A stretch of 64,000 nt of DNA from Rhizobium sp. NFR07 (GCF_900111905.1 NZ_FOKM01000013.1:150724-214723), one strand, 5' to 3'; counted from the first letter of the stretch, positions 7,236 to 18,711 are shown. The notes: generated from the letters alone by a model not told the origin. Made by a program: numbers and translations.

Positions 7236-8353
7236 GCGAGGCATCGTCGGGATACCGCCTGTCTCCCGTATCCTTCGGCGAACTCCCCGATTGGGACCTG
7301 GACGATCCTCGCCCGCTTTTCGAAGCGATGGCGAGGTGTCTTGCGTATATCGAAGAGACCAAGCCATACCGCACCGGTGCCCTGGGCCTGTCTGCCGGCG
7401 ATCTCTTGCCGCTGCTGAAAACGGCCGCCGATTGGCCGCTGACCAGCCCGGGTGATGCGCGGGCCTTCTTCGAACAGAATTGCACGCCATTTCGCATTCG
7501 GCGGGAAGACGACCGGTCCGGCCTGGTGACGGCCTTCTACGAGCCGGAGGTGGACGTGTCCTCCCAGCCGGATGAGATCTGGGCCTATCCCTTCTATTAT
7601 CGGCCCGACGATCTCGTTGATCTGGATGACGGCAACAGGCCAGGCAATCTCGAATCCGGCTACATGTTCGGACTTAAGACGCCTGATGGCATCGCCGAAT
7701 ATCCAGACCGTAAGGCGATCGACCAGGGTTATCTGAAAGGCAGGGGCCTTGAGATTGCATGGGCGCGATCGAAGGTGGACGTCTTCTTCGCCCATATTCA
7801 GGGCGCCGCCCGGCTGAGATTTGCAGACGGCACGATCCGCAGGATCACTTATGCCGCGAAGGCCGGCCATCCGTTTTCTCCGATCGGCAAGCTGTTGATC
7901 GATCGTGGCGAGATCGCGCGGGAGCGGATCTCGATGCAGAGCATTCGGGAATGGCTGGCGAGGAATTCGGCTAAGGTTGATGAGATCCTCTGGCACAATC
8001 GCTCCTACATCTTCTTTCGTGATGCGGATGTCTCCGACGATCACCTGGGGCCGGTCGCGGCGGCAAAGGTCCCGTTGGTCGCCGGCCGGTCTCTCGCGGT
8101 GGATCGAATGATCCACACATTCGGCTACCCCTTCTTCATTCATGCGCCGACATTGACCCATCTCGACGACGGCCGCTCGTTCGCGCGTCTCATGCTGGCG
8201 CTCGATACCGGATCGGCCATTGTCGGTCCCGCCCGCGGTGATATTTTCACCGGCTCCGGACATGAAGCCGGCGAGCTTGCGGGAACGGTGAACAATGACG
8301 CCGACTTCTATATCCTGATCCCAAAAGCGGCGGCAGGCAGGTATGGCGCATGA
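7232..8353 (+). CDS. mltA: Membrane-bound lytic murein transglycosylase A family protein MltA
   Basis: MltA cleaves peptidoglycan to 1,6-anhydro-muropeptides. The 373-residue protein has the MltA barrel (about residues 95-250, with TAFYEPEVDVS) and the C-terminal 3D domain (LMLALDTGSAIVGPARGD), which holds the catalytic Asp triad. No signal peptide or lipobox is visible at the chosen start: the N-terminus MSEASSGYRLSPVSF is soluble. The start is nevertheless fixed by a 4-base overlap with the upstream gene. Export may therefore need another route, or the homologues here are simply annotated this way. It is coupled to the Smr gene by another ATGA. Confidence 0.92.
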   Translation: MSEASSGYRLSPVSFGELPDWDLDDPRPLFEAMARCLAYIEETKPYRTGALGLSAGDLLPLLKTAADWPLTSPGDARAFFEQNCTPFRIRREDDRSGLVTAFYEPEVDVSSQPDEIWAYPFYYRPDDLVDLDDGNRPGNLESGYMFGLKTPDGIAEYPDRKAIDQGYLKGRGLEIAWARSKVDVFFAHIQGAARLRFADGTIRRITYAAKAGHPFSPIGKLLIDRGEIARERISMQSIREWLARNSAKVDEILWHNRSYIFFRDADVSDDHLGPVAAAKVPLVAGRSLAVDRMIHTFGYPFFIHAPTLTHLDDGRSFARLMLALDTGSAIVGPARGDIFTGSGHEAGELAGTVNNDADFYILIPKAAAGRYGA

Positions 8354-8916
8354 AGGGCGGACGCAAGCTCGATACCGAGGAACGGATACTCTGGGGCAAG
8401 GTTGCCAAGTCGACCCGCGCCTTCAAGGAGCGTCAGCACGATCTTCTGGCTTTCGAGGCGGAGGAGGCCGAACGTGTGGCCGAGGCCGAGCGGCAGCAGG
8501 CTCCCTTGGCTCCGCACGAGGCGAGCGAAAAGCCCGCAAGACAGATCCCGACCGCCCGCAAACCGAGCGGTTTTCATCATCCGCTGGAAAAGCCGACGAA
8601 GCAGAAGCTCGCCAAGGGCAAGCTTTCCATCGAGGCGCGGCTTGATCTCCACGGCCTGTTTCAGGCCGAGGCGCATGATCTTCTTCTCGATTTTATCTAC
8701 CGCGCCCACGAGCGGGGCCTTCGCCACGTCCTGGTCATCACCGGCAAGGGCAGTTCGATGGGCAGCGAAGGTGCGCTGCGCCGGGCAGTGCCGCTCTGGT
8801 TTTCCAAGCCGGAATTCCGCTTCCTGATTTCGTCCTACGAATGGGCCGCGCGCCATCACGGCGGTGACGGCGCTCTTTATGTCCGCCTTGCGCGGATCGA
8901 CAGAGCTGCGCCATGA
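8350..8916 (+). CDS. Smr-domain protein
   Basis: The first 90 residues are charged and probably disordered. The Smr domain occupies about residues 96-186, with the diagnostic LDLHG at 98-102, followed by VLVITGKGSSMGSEGALRRA and the ARHHGGDGALYVRL end. Smr domains are found in nucleases and in ribosome-rescue factors that cleave mRNA at collided ribosomes; proteobacterial stand-alone members of this length (SmrA/B type) are the nearest relatives. It overlaps both neighbours by 4 bases. The precise substrate is unknown. Confidence 0.92.
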   Translation: MKGGRKLDTEERILWGKVAKSTRAFKERQHDLLAFEAEEAERVAEAERQQAPLAPHEASEKPARQIPTARKPSGFHHPLEKPTKQKLAKGKLSIEARLDLHGLFQAEAHDLLLDFIYRAHERGLRHVLVITGKGSSMGSEGALRRAVPLWFSKPEFRFLISSYEWAARHHGGDGALYVRLARIDRAAP

Positions 8917-9269
8917 CGCCGTTCGGCATGGCGATGCGGACACTGCGCCAGCGCAAGGGCGTAACCCAGCGTGCCCTGGCCCAGGCGATCGGCGTGACGC
9001 CCGCCTATCTCTCGGCCCTTGAGCATGGCCGGCGCGGCCGCCCGACCTTCGAACTGCTGCAGCGCATCGCCGGCTATTTCAACATCATCTGGGACGAGGC
9101 CGAGGAACTGTTCCGACTGGCCAATGTGTCGGATCCGCGGGTCGTCGTAGACACCGCCGGATTGCCTGCGGAATATACGATGCTGGCCAATGAACTGGCC
9201 AAACGGATTAGCACTTTGCCGCCGGACGTGGTAGAAGAGATGACCAAACTCCTGAAGCGCAACCCATAG
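8913..9269 (+). CDS. XRE-family helix-turn-helix transcriptional regulator
   Basis: A canonical HTH_3 domain spans about residues 6-60: RTLRQRKGVTQRALAQAIGV, then TPAYLSALEHGRRGRPTFE and LLQRIAGYF. The remaining 58 residues form a small helical tail (LANELAKRISTLPPDVVEEM) that probably dimerises or binds a partner. No ligand domain is visible. The start overlaps the Smr gene stop by 4 bases, so it is made with the TimA-MltA-Smr set and may control that operon, although no operator could be identified. Its target is unknown. Confidence 0.9.
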   Translation: MTPFGMAMRTLRQRKGVTQRALAQAIGVTPAYLSALEHGRRGRPTFELLQRIAGYFNIIWDEAEELFRLANVSDPRVVVDTAGLPAEYTMLANELAKRISTLPPDVVEEMTKLLKRNP

Positions 9270-9413
9270 CCACTTTTTCTCGGGAACATCCACGGCTTTC
9301 CGGCCACATTGGCCTGCCACAACCTTTAGAAGCCGTTTGGGATTTCCTATATTCCCACTAAACCGAGCGGTGATTCGCGCGTCACTGACCAAGAACCAAC
9401 TGGAAGAAACTGA

Positions 9414-11849
<2,436 letters not shown>

Positions 11850-11873
11850 GTCGAAGCAGATCACGAAAAACAG

Positions 11874-11899
11874 ACGGGGCCTATCGGGCCCCGTTTTGT
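11874..11899. terminator. Rho-independent terminator after gyrB
   Basis: ACGGGGCC (11874-11881) pairs with GGCCCCGT (11887-11894) across a 5-base loop, followed by TTTTGTT. On the minus strand the stem is followed by CTG then T5, so it may also serve the convergent nitroreductase gene. Confidence 0.85.
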
Positions 11900-11930
11900 T
11901 ATTCAGCCTGAGGTGTTCTGCACAGGCTTT

Positions 11931-11946
11931 GGATTCACGTGAAACA
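11931..11946. promoter_or_regulatory. parS: parS-like site 2, between gyrB and the nitroreductase gene
   Basis: GGATTCACGTGAAACA matches the parS consensus TGTTTCACGTGAAACA at 14 of 16 positions and has the intact TTCACGTGAA core. It sits in the convergent gap about 10.4 kb from the putative oriC. It has the same wording as site 3 at 22802-22817. Confidence 0.7.
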
Positions 11947-11967
11947 TTTTCTTAAGCTTTTTTCCGC

Positions 11968-12567
11968 TCACGGTTCGCCGGTGAACTTGCCCTCGAATGC
12001 GAAATCCGAGACCGGCTTGCGCTTGCTTGGCACTTCCCGCTCCTGAAGTTCTTCGGGCAGGGTGCTCTTGTCGGCCATGCGACCGATTGCGGCCGCTGCC
12101 TCGACGCGAAAACCGTCCGGCAGGTTCAGCACGCCGATGGCCTTTTCCTTGTCGAAACCTTCCATACCATGGGCGTGGTAGCCGAGCTTCATCGCCTGGC
12201 AGATCACCGAGAACCAGGCAGCGCCCGTGTCATAGGAATGCGTATAGGCCTCCCTGCGTTCGCCATTGCTGGAGACGCGATAGGTCTTTGAGACGATGAT
12301 CATTAGAGCCGCGGCGTTCTGCGCCCATTTCTGGTTCCCGGGCACGAGAAGATCGAGGATGGCCGAGAAGGCGGGCGTGCCGCGCAGGCCATAGACGAAA
12401 CGCCATGGCTGGTTGTTGCCGGAGGAGGGTGCCCAATGCGCTGCATCCAGGATCGTCAGCATCGTCTCCCGATCCATCGTCTCTTCGGTAAACGCCCGCG
12501 GTGACCAGCGATCGAGAAAGAAGGCATCGATCGGAAATTCAGACGTGCGGGTATTGCTGCTGGTCAT
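11968..12567 (-). CDS. Nitroreductase-family FMN oxidoreductase
   Basis: The 199-residue protein has the nitroreductase fold: RWSPRAFTEE near the start (FMN phosphate-binding Arg), AAHWAPSSGNNQPWRFV at about residues 43-59, and a C-terminal AAAAIGRMADKSTLPEEL. Such enzymes use NAD(P)H to reduce nitro compounds, quinones or flavins; the physiological substrate cannot be told. The frame opens at 12591, but ATG 12567 has AAGGAG six bases upstream and was chosen. It is convergent with gyrB and divergent from phaZ. Confidence 0.88.
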   Translation of the reverse strand: MTSSNTRTSEFPIDAFFLDRWSPRAFTEETMDRETMLTILDAAHWAPSSGNNQPWRFVYGLRGTPAFSAILDLLVPGNQKWAQNAAALMIIVSKTYRVSSNGERREAYTHSYDTGAAWFSVICQAMKLGYHAHGMEGFDKEKAIGVLNLPDGFRVEAAAAIGRMADKSTLPEELQEREVPSKRKPVSDFAFEGKFTGEP

Positions 12568-12739
12568 GAGTGACTCCTTGTTTCTAGTCATGGAAATAAG
12601 GGAAGCTGAGTCGATTGCAATCGCCCGGCGGTCTTAAGCTTGCGTGACAAGCCACGGCACATCGGTCATAGATGATGACGGGAGAGGAACGCTTGATCGC
12701 CGGGCGCATTGAGGTTCGAAAAGGGGAGGAGGCACCGCG

Positions 12740-14056
12740 ATGAAAAGCAGCGCATTCATGTTTTACCAACTGTATGAGTTGAACCACGCCGCTCTTGCGC
12801 CGTTTCGCGCCGGCGCGGAAGCGCTTCGCTTCGTTTCCACCAATCCGATGAACCCGCTGTCGCAGACGGTGCTGGGTCGGACGCTCACAGCCAGCCTCGA
12901 AGTCTTCGAGCGGGCGACGCGCCGTTATGCCAAGCCCGAATTCGGCATCGCAGAAACCACGGTTGAAGGAGAGAAGGTTGCCGTCACCGAAGAGGTGGTC
13001 TGGTCGAAGCCCTTCTGCAATCTTCTGCATTTCAAACGCGATCTTCCTCAGTCGCGGGCGGCCGACCAGAAGATACTGCTCGTCGCACCGATGTCCGGTC
13101 ACTACGCGACACTGCTTCGCGGCACGGTGGAATCGCTTCTGCCCCATGCCGAGGTCTACATCACAGATTGGGTCGATGCGCGCATGGTCCCGGTCACCGA
13201 AGGCAATTTCGATCTGGATGACTATATCGACTACGTGATCGAGATGCTGCACGAGCTTGGAGCGGGCGCTCACGTCGTCGGCGTCTGCCAGCCGTCGGTG
13301 CCGGTTCTGGCCGCCGTCGCTGTCATGGAGGCGAGGCAGGACCCGATGCTTCCGGCCTCGATGATCCTGATGGGCGGCCCGATCGACACGCGCATCCATC
13401 CGACGGCCGTCAACAATCTTGCCAAGGAACATCCGCTCGAATGGTTCCGCGACAATGTCGTCATGACGGTGCCGTTCCCGCAGCCGGGTTTCATGCGCCC
13501 TGTCTATCCAGGCTTCCTGCAGCTCTCGGGCTTCATGTCGATGAACCTAGACCGCCACGTCATGGCGCATCGGGAATTCTTCGAGCATCTCGTCAAGAAC
13601 GATGGGGAATCGGCCGAGAAGCACCGAGACTTCTACGACGAATATCTGGCCGTGATGGATCTGACCGAGGAGTTCTATCTCCAGACCGTCGACACCGTCT
13701 TCATCCGGCATTCCCTGCCGAAGGGCGAGATGAAGCACCGCGAAGTTCTGGTCGATACTAAGGCGATCCGCCATGTCGCGTTGATGACGGTGGAAGGGGA
13801 AAACGACGACATTTCCGGCGTCGGGCAGACCCAGGCAGCCCATACGATCTGCCCCAATATCCCCGACGAGATGCGACTTCACTACATGCAGCCGGACGTC
13901 GGCCATTACGGCGTCTTCAACGGCTCGCGCTTCAGACGAGAGATCGTGCCACGGATCGTCGAGTTTACCCGACTTCACGCCAAAGCTGTCGCGGCAGCTA
14001 AACCTGCGGCAGCATCGAAGAGAGCTGCCTCCAAGGGCGTCAAGAAGCCCAGGTAG
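12740..14056 (+). CDS. phaZ: Intracellular poly(3-hydroxybutyrate) depolymerase PhaZ
   Basis: PhaZ mobilises stored polyhydroxybutyrate granules. The 438-residue protein is the intracellular Cys-nucleophile type: a lipase-box-like GVCQPS at residues 181-186 puts the nucleophile at Cys183, and the catalytic His is in the DVGHYGVFNG motif near residue 392. There is no signal peptide, as expected for the intracellular class, and the start MFYQLYELNHAALAPFR is typical. GGGGAGGAGG lies just before the ATG. The Ala/Lys-rich tail resembles PhaF-like or histone-like DNA- or granule-binding tails, but is short. The divergent neighbour is a nitroreductase. Confidence 0.95.
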   Translation: MKSSAFMFYQLYELNHAALAPFRAGAEALRFVSTNPMNPLSQTVLGRTLTASLEVFERATRRYAKPEFGIAETTVEGEKVAVTEEVVWSKPFCNLLHFKRDLPQSRAADQKILLVAPMSGHYATLLRGTVESLLPHAEVYITDWVDARMVPVTEGNFDLDDYIDYVIEMLHELGAGAHVVGVCQPSVPVLAAVAVMEARQDPMLPASMILMGGPIDTRIHPTAVNNLAKEHPLEWFRDNVVMTVPFPQPGFMRPVYPGFLQLSGFMSMNLDRHVMAHREFFEHLVKNDGESAEKHRDFYDEYLAVMDLTEEFYLQTVDTVFIRHSLPKGEMKHREVLVDTKAIRHVALMTVEGENDDISGVGQTQAAHTICPNIPDEMRLHYMQPDVGHYGVFNGSRFRREIVPRIVEFTRLHAKAVAAAKPAAASKRAASKGVKKPR

Positions 14057-14191
14057 ATCGATTTTCCGGCGTTATTTCAGAGGCTTCTACAATTTAATCT
14101 TCGCTCTTCTTGAAGGGCGATATGCGGCTCACCAAATCGATTCCGTCGGGCTGGCATGCGGCCACCCGCTGCAACCTCAAGGGTGTGACCC

Positions 14192-14614
14192 ATGAACCAG
14201 TCTGCATTGATCCGTCCGGAGTGGACGCCGGCCACCATTGCTCTCATGGTGCTCGGTTTCATAGTGTTCTGGCCGCTTGGCCTTGCCATGCTCGCCTATA
14301 TCATATTCGGGGATCGGCTGCGCGGCTTCAAGCGCGACGCCAATGATCGCGCCGATAAGTGGTTTTCCGGCTGCCGCCGGGCCAGCCGCCGCTACAACAC
14401 GCATTTCTCGACCGGCAACGTCGCTTTTGACGACTGGCGGAAAGCGGAGCTCGACCGCCTCGAAGAAGAGCGCCGCAGGCTCGACGAGATGCGCGAAGAG
14501 TTCGACAGCTATGCGCGCGAACTGCGCCGTGCCAAGGACCAGGAAGAGTTCGATCGTTTCATGCGTGAGCGCAAGAGCCGGCCGAATGGCGATCAGTCGG
14601 TCGTCGACCTGTAG
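14192..14614 (+). CDS. DUF2852 membrane protein
   Basis: The 140-residue protein has one strong membrane helix at about residues 15-40 (IALMVLGFIVFWPLGLAMLA), a basic stretch, and then a highly charged coiled coil at about 85-130 (LEEERRRLDEMREEFDSYAREL). This layout and the start WTPATIALMVLGFIVFWPLG match DUF2852, a family I know only from alphaproteobacteria. Its function is unknown; a membrane-tethered coiled coil suggests a scaffold. A clear terminator follows at 14643-14671. Confidence 0.85.
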   Translation: MNQSALIRPEWTPATIALMVLGFIVFWPLGLAMLAYIIFGDRLRGFKRDANDRADKWFSGCRRASRRYNTHFSTGNVAFDDWRKAELDRLEEERRRLDEMREEFDSYARELRRAKDQEEFDRFMRERKSRPNGDQSVVDL

Positions 14615-14642
14615 CATCGCTGCACGGAATTGCCTTGATAGG

Positions 14643-14671
14643 GCCGGCGCTCAACAGGCGCCGGCTTTTTT
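14643..14671 (+). terminator. Rho-independent terminator after the DUF2852 gene
   Basis: GCCGGCGC (14643-14650) pairs with GCGCCGGC (14658-14665) over a 7-base loop and is followed directly by T6. Confidence 0.9.
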
Positions 14672-14709
14672 GATGCGGGGATTCACGATGAATCGGCTAA
14701 GGAATATAT

Positions 14710-15471
14710 ATGTTCGCGCTTCTCAAAAAGCCTGTCCGTCGCACGTCGAGACCGCTCGAAACGGTGAAGCGCACCCTCAATGTCGGTGATCGCGCCATGC
14801 CGCTGACCATCAAGGAGAACAGCCGGGCGACGCGCATCACGCTCAGGATCGAGCCGGGCGGTCGTGCGCTTAACCTGACGGTCCCCATCGGGCTGAAAAA
14901 ATACGAGATAGACGATTTCCTCGCGCGGCATGAAGGCTGGCTCAGTGCCAAGCTTTCGAAGTTCTCGACGGAAAACCCCATCAGGCCCGGCGGTGAGATC
15001 TCCATCCGCGGTGTCATTCACCATATAGAGCATACCGGATCGCTTCGCGGCATCACGGAAGCTATTGTCGTCGACGGCCGGCCTGTCCTGAAGGTGAGCG
15101 GCCTTGAGGGGCACATCGGCCGCCGGATCTCCACCTTCCTCAAGAAGGAAGCCCGTCGCGACCTGGAAACGCTTGCCCGCCGCCACGCCGCGTCGGTCCG
15201 CAAGCCCATCACCTCGGTATCCATGAAGGACACCCGAAGCAGATGGGGTTCATGCTCCTGGGATGGAAACCTGAGTTTCTCCTGGCGCATCGTCATGGCG
15301 CCGCCGCTTGTGATCGATTACCTTGCGGCGCATGAAGTGGCGCATCTGAAGGAAATGAACCACGGCCCGAAATTCTGGGCTCTCTGCAAGCAGCTCTGCC
15401 CGCGGATGGAAGAGGCTCGCCGCTGGCTGAAGCTGCATGGCTCGCAGCTTCACGCACTCGATTTCAGCTGA
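14710..15471 (+). CDS. YgjP-like metallopeptidase (M48/DUF45 family)
   Basis: The zinc-protease core AAHEVAHLKEMNHGPKFW near residue 214 has the HExxH helix and the third ligand region of the YgjP/SprT-like family, and the DTRSRWGSCSWDGNLSFSWR segment before it is also diagnostic. The N-terminal half is a beta-rich domain with no membrane helix or signal peptide, so it acts in the cytosol. These proteins are often annotated as M48 peptidases; substrates are mostly unknown. The gene is convergent with the SleB-like gene, 20 bases away. Confidence 0.9.
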   Translation: MFALLKKPVRRTSRPLETVKRTLNVGDRAMPLTIKENSRATRITLRIEPGGRALNLTVPIGLKKYEIDDFLARHEGWLSAKLSKFSTENPIRPGGEISIRGVIHHIEHTGSLRGITEAIVVDGRPVLKVSGLEGHIGRRISTFLKKEARRDLETLARRHAASVRKPITSVSMKDTRSRWGSCSWDGNLSFSWRIVMAPPLVIDYLAAHEVAHLKEMNHGPKFWALCKQLCPRMEEARRWLKLHGSQLHALDFS

Positions 15472-15491
15472 TCAGGCGCGTTCGACCGGCT

Positions 15492-16529
15492 TTACTGCCA
15501 GTCGCTTGTGCGCATCGTCCAGTCCTGCTGGGAAAGGCCGGTCGGCGGGTCGGCCATCGCCATGCCGGCGCCCGGCCGCTTCTGCACCTGCGGACGCATG
15601 GTCGGAACCGGGATGTTCTCGTCGCTGGTAAGGCTGGCAGGAATGACATGCGCTTGGCTGACCGACGAATTCTGCGGCACCGAATAGGCGGTATCGAAGG
15701 CCTGCTCCATGCTGGCGCGAGTGATCGCGGCGGCGATGATCGGCGCGACGGATGGCTTGGAAGCATCCGCCAGCTGCGGGGAAGCGTCGCGCGCACCCTT
15801 GGCGGCGGCAACGGAAGCCGGCGTCGGGACCAGTGCGGATGCCGCTCCGGCTGTCGCCACGGTCTGCGTCTGATTGCTTGCGGGAGCCGTCGAAGGTGCG
15901 ACGGAGGCGATGGCGCTCTGCGCGCTGCCGGGTGTCGCAAAAGCGAGGACGTAGGAATCCGACGACTGCGGTTCCGCCGTCTGCAACTCGCCATCACGGC
16001 CGCGCTTCTCGTAGAACACGTTGCCGCCGGCCGATGCCACGTAATGCATGTTCTTGTAGGGGAAGCTCAGTCCCTTGGTGTGGAAGAACATCGCGCTCTT
16101 CACATCGGGGTGACGGGCACCCTTGAGGACTGCGTCGGCGGCCTTGTTGAGGTCAGGCGCCGTATCCTCGTCCATCTTCCGGGTCATCACGCCCGGTGCG
16201 AACTGGTTCTTCTGGGTGACAACACCGCAGATGCTGGACGGATAGATGCCCGAAGTCAGTCGGTTCATCACCACGCTGCCGACCGCGATGAAACCCTTTT
16301 CGCTGGTCCGCTTGGATTCGAAATACATCGCGCGCTTAAGGCACTCGCGATCCTTCGTCGTATAGCTGTAGACCGTCTTGGACTGTCCCGAATCCGCAGT
16401 AGCCAGCTTCGTGGATTTCGCTTTCGCATCGACGGAAGCCGTCGTCTGCGTGCTTGTGCATGCGGAGAGCAATCCTCCTGCAGCTAGACAAAGTGCTGCA
16501 CGAAAAGCAGCCCCCGTGATCGTCGCCAT
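15492..16529 (-). CDS. SleB-like cell wall hydrolase, predicted lipoprotein
   Basis: A lipoprotein signal peptide (GGLLSAC) places the lipid-modified Cys at residue 24. The Hydrolase_2 (SleB) domain spans about residues 55-170, opening KDRECLKRAMYFESKR and including VVMNRLTSGIYPSSICGVV and NQFAPG. The last 150 residues are rich in Ala, Ser and Pro and look disordered. SleB relatives are lytic transglycosylases that open peptidoglycan; in non-sporulating bacteria they act in wall remodelling. The frame opens at 16601, but ATG 16529 starts exactly at a normal signal peptide and has GGCGGGG upstream. Confidence 0.87.
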   Translation of the reverse strand: MATITGAAFRAALCLAAGGLLSACTSTQTTASVDAKAKSTKLATADSGQSKTVYSYTTKDRECLKRAMYFESKRTSEKGFIAVGSVVMNRLTSGIYPSSICGVVTQKNQFAPGVMTRKMDEDTAPDLNKAADAVLKGARHPDVKSAMFFHTKGLSFPYKNMHYVASAGGNVFYEKRGRDGELQTAEPQSSDSYVLAFATPGSAQSAIASVAPSTAPASNQTQTVATAGAASALVPTPASVAAAKGARDASPQLADASKPSVAPIIAAAITRASMEQAFDTAYSVPQNSSVSQAHVIPASLTSDENIPVPTMRPQVQKRPGAGMAMADPPTGLSQQDWTMRTSDWQ

Positions 16530-16825
16530 GGCACCCCGCCAAAAAATTTCAAAAATCGTCTGGGCGGGGAATAACCTACCTGACTTTGTCTGTATGATCA
16601 ATTATCTTTCACAATTACGCAACCTACGGAAAATCCATTCCTTTTCCGATTTTGGGCGATAAAACATTTCATGAGTAAAGTCTCATATATCCGTTATTTA
16701 CATACCGTGAAGCCGCCGCGATTCGCCTGATCAGCCGTTGTCACGCATGCCTTATTTGCGGCGCCATTTCAGCCGCTTATATAAAGAGCCTCGACTCACA
16801 AGGCATTTCGTGTCACTGCGCCGTC

Positions 16826-17485
16826 ATGAAACCTGACGTCAAGATTTGCGGATTGAAGACTGCGGACGCGATCGATCGTGCGGTGGCCCGCGGCGCGACC
16901 CATATCGGCTTCATCTTCTTCGCAAAGAGCCCGCGCAATATCGATCCGGCCCTCGCCGGCGAGCTTGCCGATGCGGTTCGTGGAAAGGTCAAGATCGTCG
17001 CGGTCACCGTCGACGCGAATGACGAGGATCTCGACGACATCGTCTCGCTCCTGCAGCCCGATATCCTGCAATTGCATGGCCACGAGAGCCCGGAACGCAT
17101 TCTGCACATAAAGGCGCTTTACGGTCTTCCGGTGATGAAGGTGTTTTCGGTACGCGAAGCGGCCGATCTCGACCGCGTCGATCCCTATATCGGCGTCGCC
17201 GATCGTTTCCTCTTCGATGCCAAGGCGCCTAAGGGTTCAGAGCTGCCGGGCGGTAACGGGGTTTCCTTCGACTGGAGCCTGATGGCCTCGCTTGACGGAA
17301 GCGTGGATTACATGCTTTCCGGAGGCCTGAACAAGGAGAATGTCGCTATCGCGCTTTCCTCGACGCGGGCAACGGGCGTAGATGTCTCGTCCGGTGTCGA
17401 AAGCGAGCCGGGCGTCAAGGACCTTGGCATGATCGATGCGTTCTTCGATGCCGTGAAATCGGCCGCAAAACGCGAAGGAGTTTGA
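16826..17485 (+). CDS. trpF: Phosphoribosylanthranilate isomerase TrpF
   Basis: TrpF isomerises phosphoribosylanthranilate in tryptophan synthesis. The beta/alpha barrel shows the catalytic DVKICGLKT start (Cys as base), GFIFFAKSPRNI, LQLHGHESP, and the C-terminal phosphate-binding SGGLNKENV and GVDVSSGVESEPGVKD (catalytic Asp in DVSSGVE). The 219 residues are normal. About 295 bases without a gene precede it and must hold the operon promoter; no attenuator or leader peptide is obvious there. It ends just ahead of trpB. Confidence 0.97.
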   Translation: MKPDVKICGLKTADAIDRAVARGATHIGFIFFAKSPRNIDPALAGELADAVRGKVKIVAVTVDANDEDLDDIVSLLQPDILQLHGHESPERILHIKALYGLPVMKVFSVREAADLDRVDPYIGVADRFLFDAKAPKGSELPGGNGVSFDWSLMASLDGSVDYMLSGGLNKENVAIALSSTRATGVDVSSGVESEPGVKDLGMIDAFFDAVKSAAKREGV

Positions 17486-17487
17486 AA

Positions 17488-18708
17488 GTGAACGAGACGC
17501 CAAAACCCAATTCGTTCCGGTCCGGCCCCGATGAGGATGGCCGTTTCGGCATTTTCGGCGGTCGTTTCGTCGCGGAAACCCTGATGCCGCTGATCCTCGA
17601 TCTGCAGGGCGAGTGGGAAAAGGCCAAGGACGATCCGGTCTTCCAGAAGGAACTGGCCGATCTCGGCACCCATTATATCGGCCGCCCGAGCCCGCTCTAT
17701 TTCGCCGAGCGCCTGACCGAGCATCTCGGCGGCGCAAAAATCTATTTCAAGCGTGAAGAGCTGAACCACACCGGTTCGCACAAGATCAACAACTGCATCG
17801 GCCAGATCCTGCTCGCCAAGCGCATGGGCAAGACCCGCATCATTGCCGAGACCGGCGCCGGCCAGCATGGCGTGGCCTCGGCCACGGTCGCCGCACGCTT
17901 CGGTTTCCCCTGCGTCGTCTATATGGGCGCGACCGATGTCGAGCGTCAGGCACCGAACGTTTTCCGCATGAAGCTGCTGGGCGCCGAAGTGATCCCGGTC
18001 ACCGCCGGTCACGGCACGCTCAAGGATGCGATGAACGAAGCGCTTCGCGACTGGGTCACCAATGTCGACGACACCTATTACCTGATCGGCACGGCCGCCG
18101 GCCCGCATCCCTATCCGGAAATGGTCCGTGACTTCCAGGCCGTCATCGGCAAGGAAGCCCGCGAGCAGATCCTCGAAGCCGAAGGCAAGTTGCCGGACGT
18201 CGTCATTGCCGCTGTCGGCGGCGGCTCCAACGCCATCGGCATCTTCCATCCCTTCCTCGATGACGAGGGCGTCCAGATTGTCGGCGTCGAAGCCGGTGGC
18301 CGCGGCCTCGACGGCGTCGAGCACTGCGCCTCGATCACGGCCGGTTCGCCGGGCGTGCTGCACGGCAACCGCACCTATCTCCTGCAGGACAATGACGGCC
18401 AGATCCTCGAAGGCCATTCGATTTCCGCCGGCCTCGACTATCCGGGCATCGGTCCCGAACATTCCTGGCTGAACGATATCGGCCGTGCCGAATACGTGCC
18501 GATCATGGACCACGAGGCGCTCGATGCCTTCCAGCTCCTGACGAAGCTCGAAGGCATCATTCCGGCACTCGAGCCGAGCCATGCCATCGCCGAGGTGATC
18601 AAGCGTGCGCCGAAGATGGGCAAGGACCAGATCATCCTGATGAACCTGTCCGGCCGTGGCGACAAGGATATCTTCACCGTCGGCAAGATTCTCGGAATGG
18701 GGCTGTAA
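17488..18708 (+). CDS. trpB: Tryptophan synthase beta chain
   Basis: TrpB condenses indole with serine using pyridoxal phosphate. The PLP lysine lies in HTGSHKINN near residue 90, and the glycine-rich phosphate loop is GGGSNAIG. RFGIFGGRFVAETLMP at the N-terminus is typical. The open frame includes TTG 17482, but GAAGGAG at 17474-17480 is spaced for GTG 17488, giving 406 residues and the usual start. It follows trpF by two bases and precedes trpA by three, so trpF-trpB-trpA form one unit. Confidence 0.98.
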   Translation: MNETPKPNSFRSGPDEDGRFGIFGGRFVAETLMPLILDLQGEWEKAKDDPVFQKELADLGTHYIGRPSPLYFAERLTEHLGGAKIYFKREELNHTGSHKINNCIGQILLAKRMGKTRIIAETGAGQHGVASATVAARFGFPCVVYMGATDVERQAPNVFRMKLLGAEVIPVTAGHGTLKDAMNEALRDWVTNVDDTYYLIGTAAGPHPYPEMVRDFQAVIGKEAREQILEAEGKLPDVVIAAVGGGSNAIGIFHPFLDDEGVQIVGVEAGGRGLDGVEHCASITAGSPGVLHGNRTYLLQDNDGQILEGHSISAGLDYPGIGPEHSWLNDIGRAEYVPIMDHEALDAFQLLTKLEGIIPALEPSHAIAEVIKRAPKMGKDQIILMNLSGRGDKDIFTVGKILGMGL

Positions 18709-18711
18709 GAC

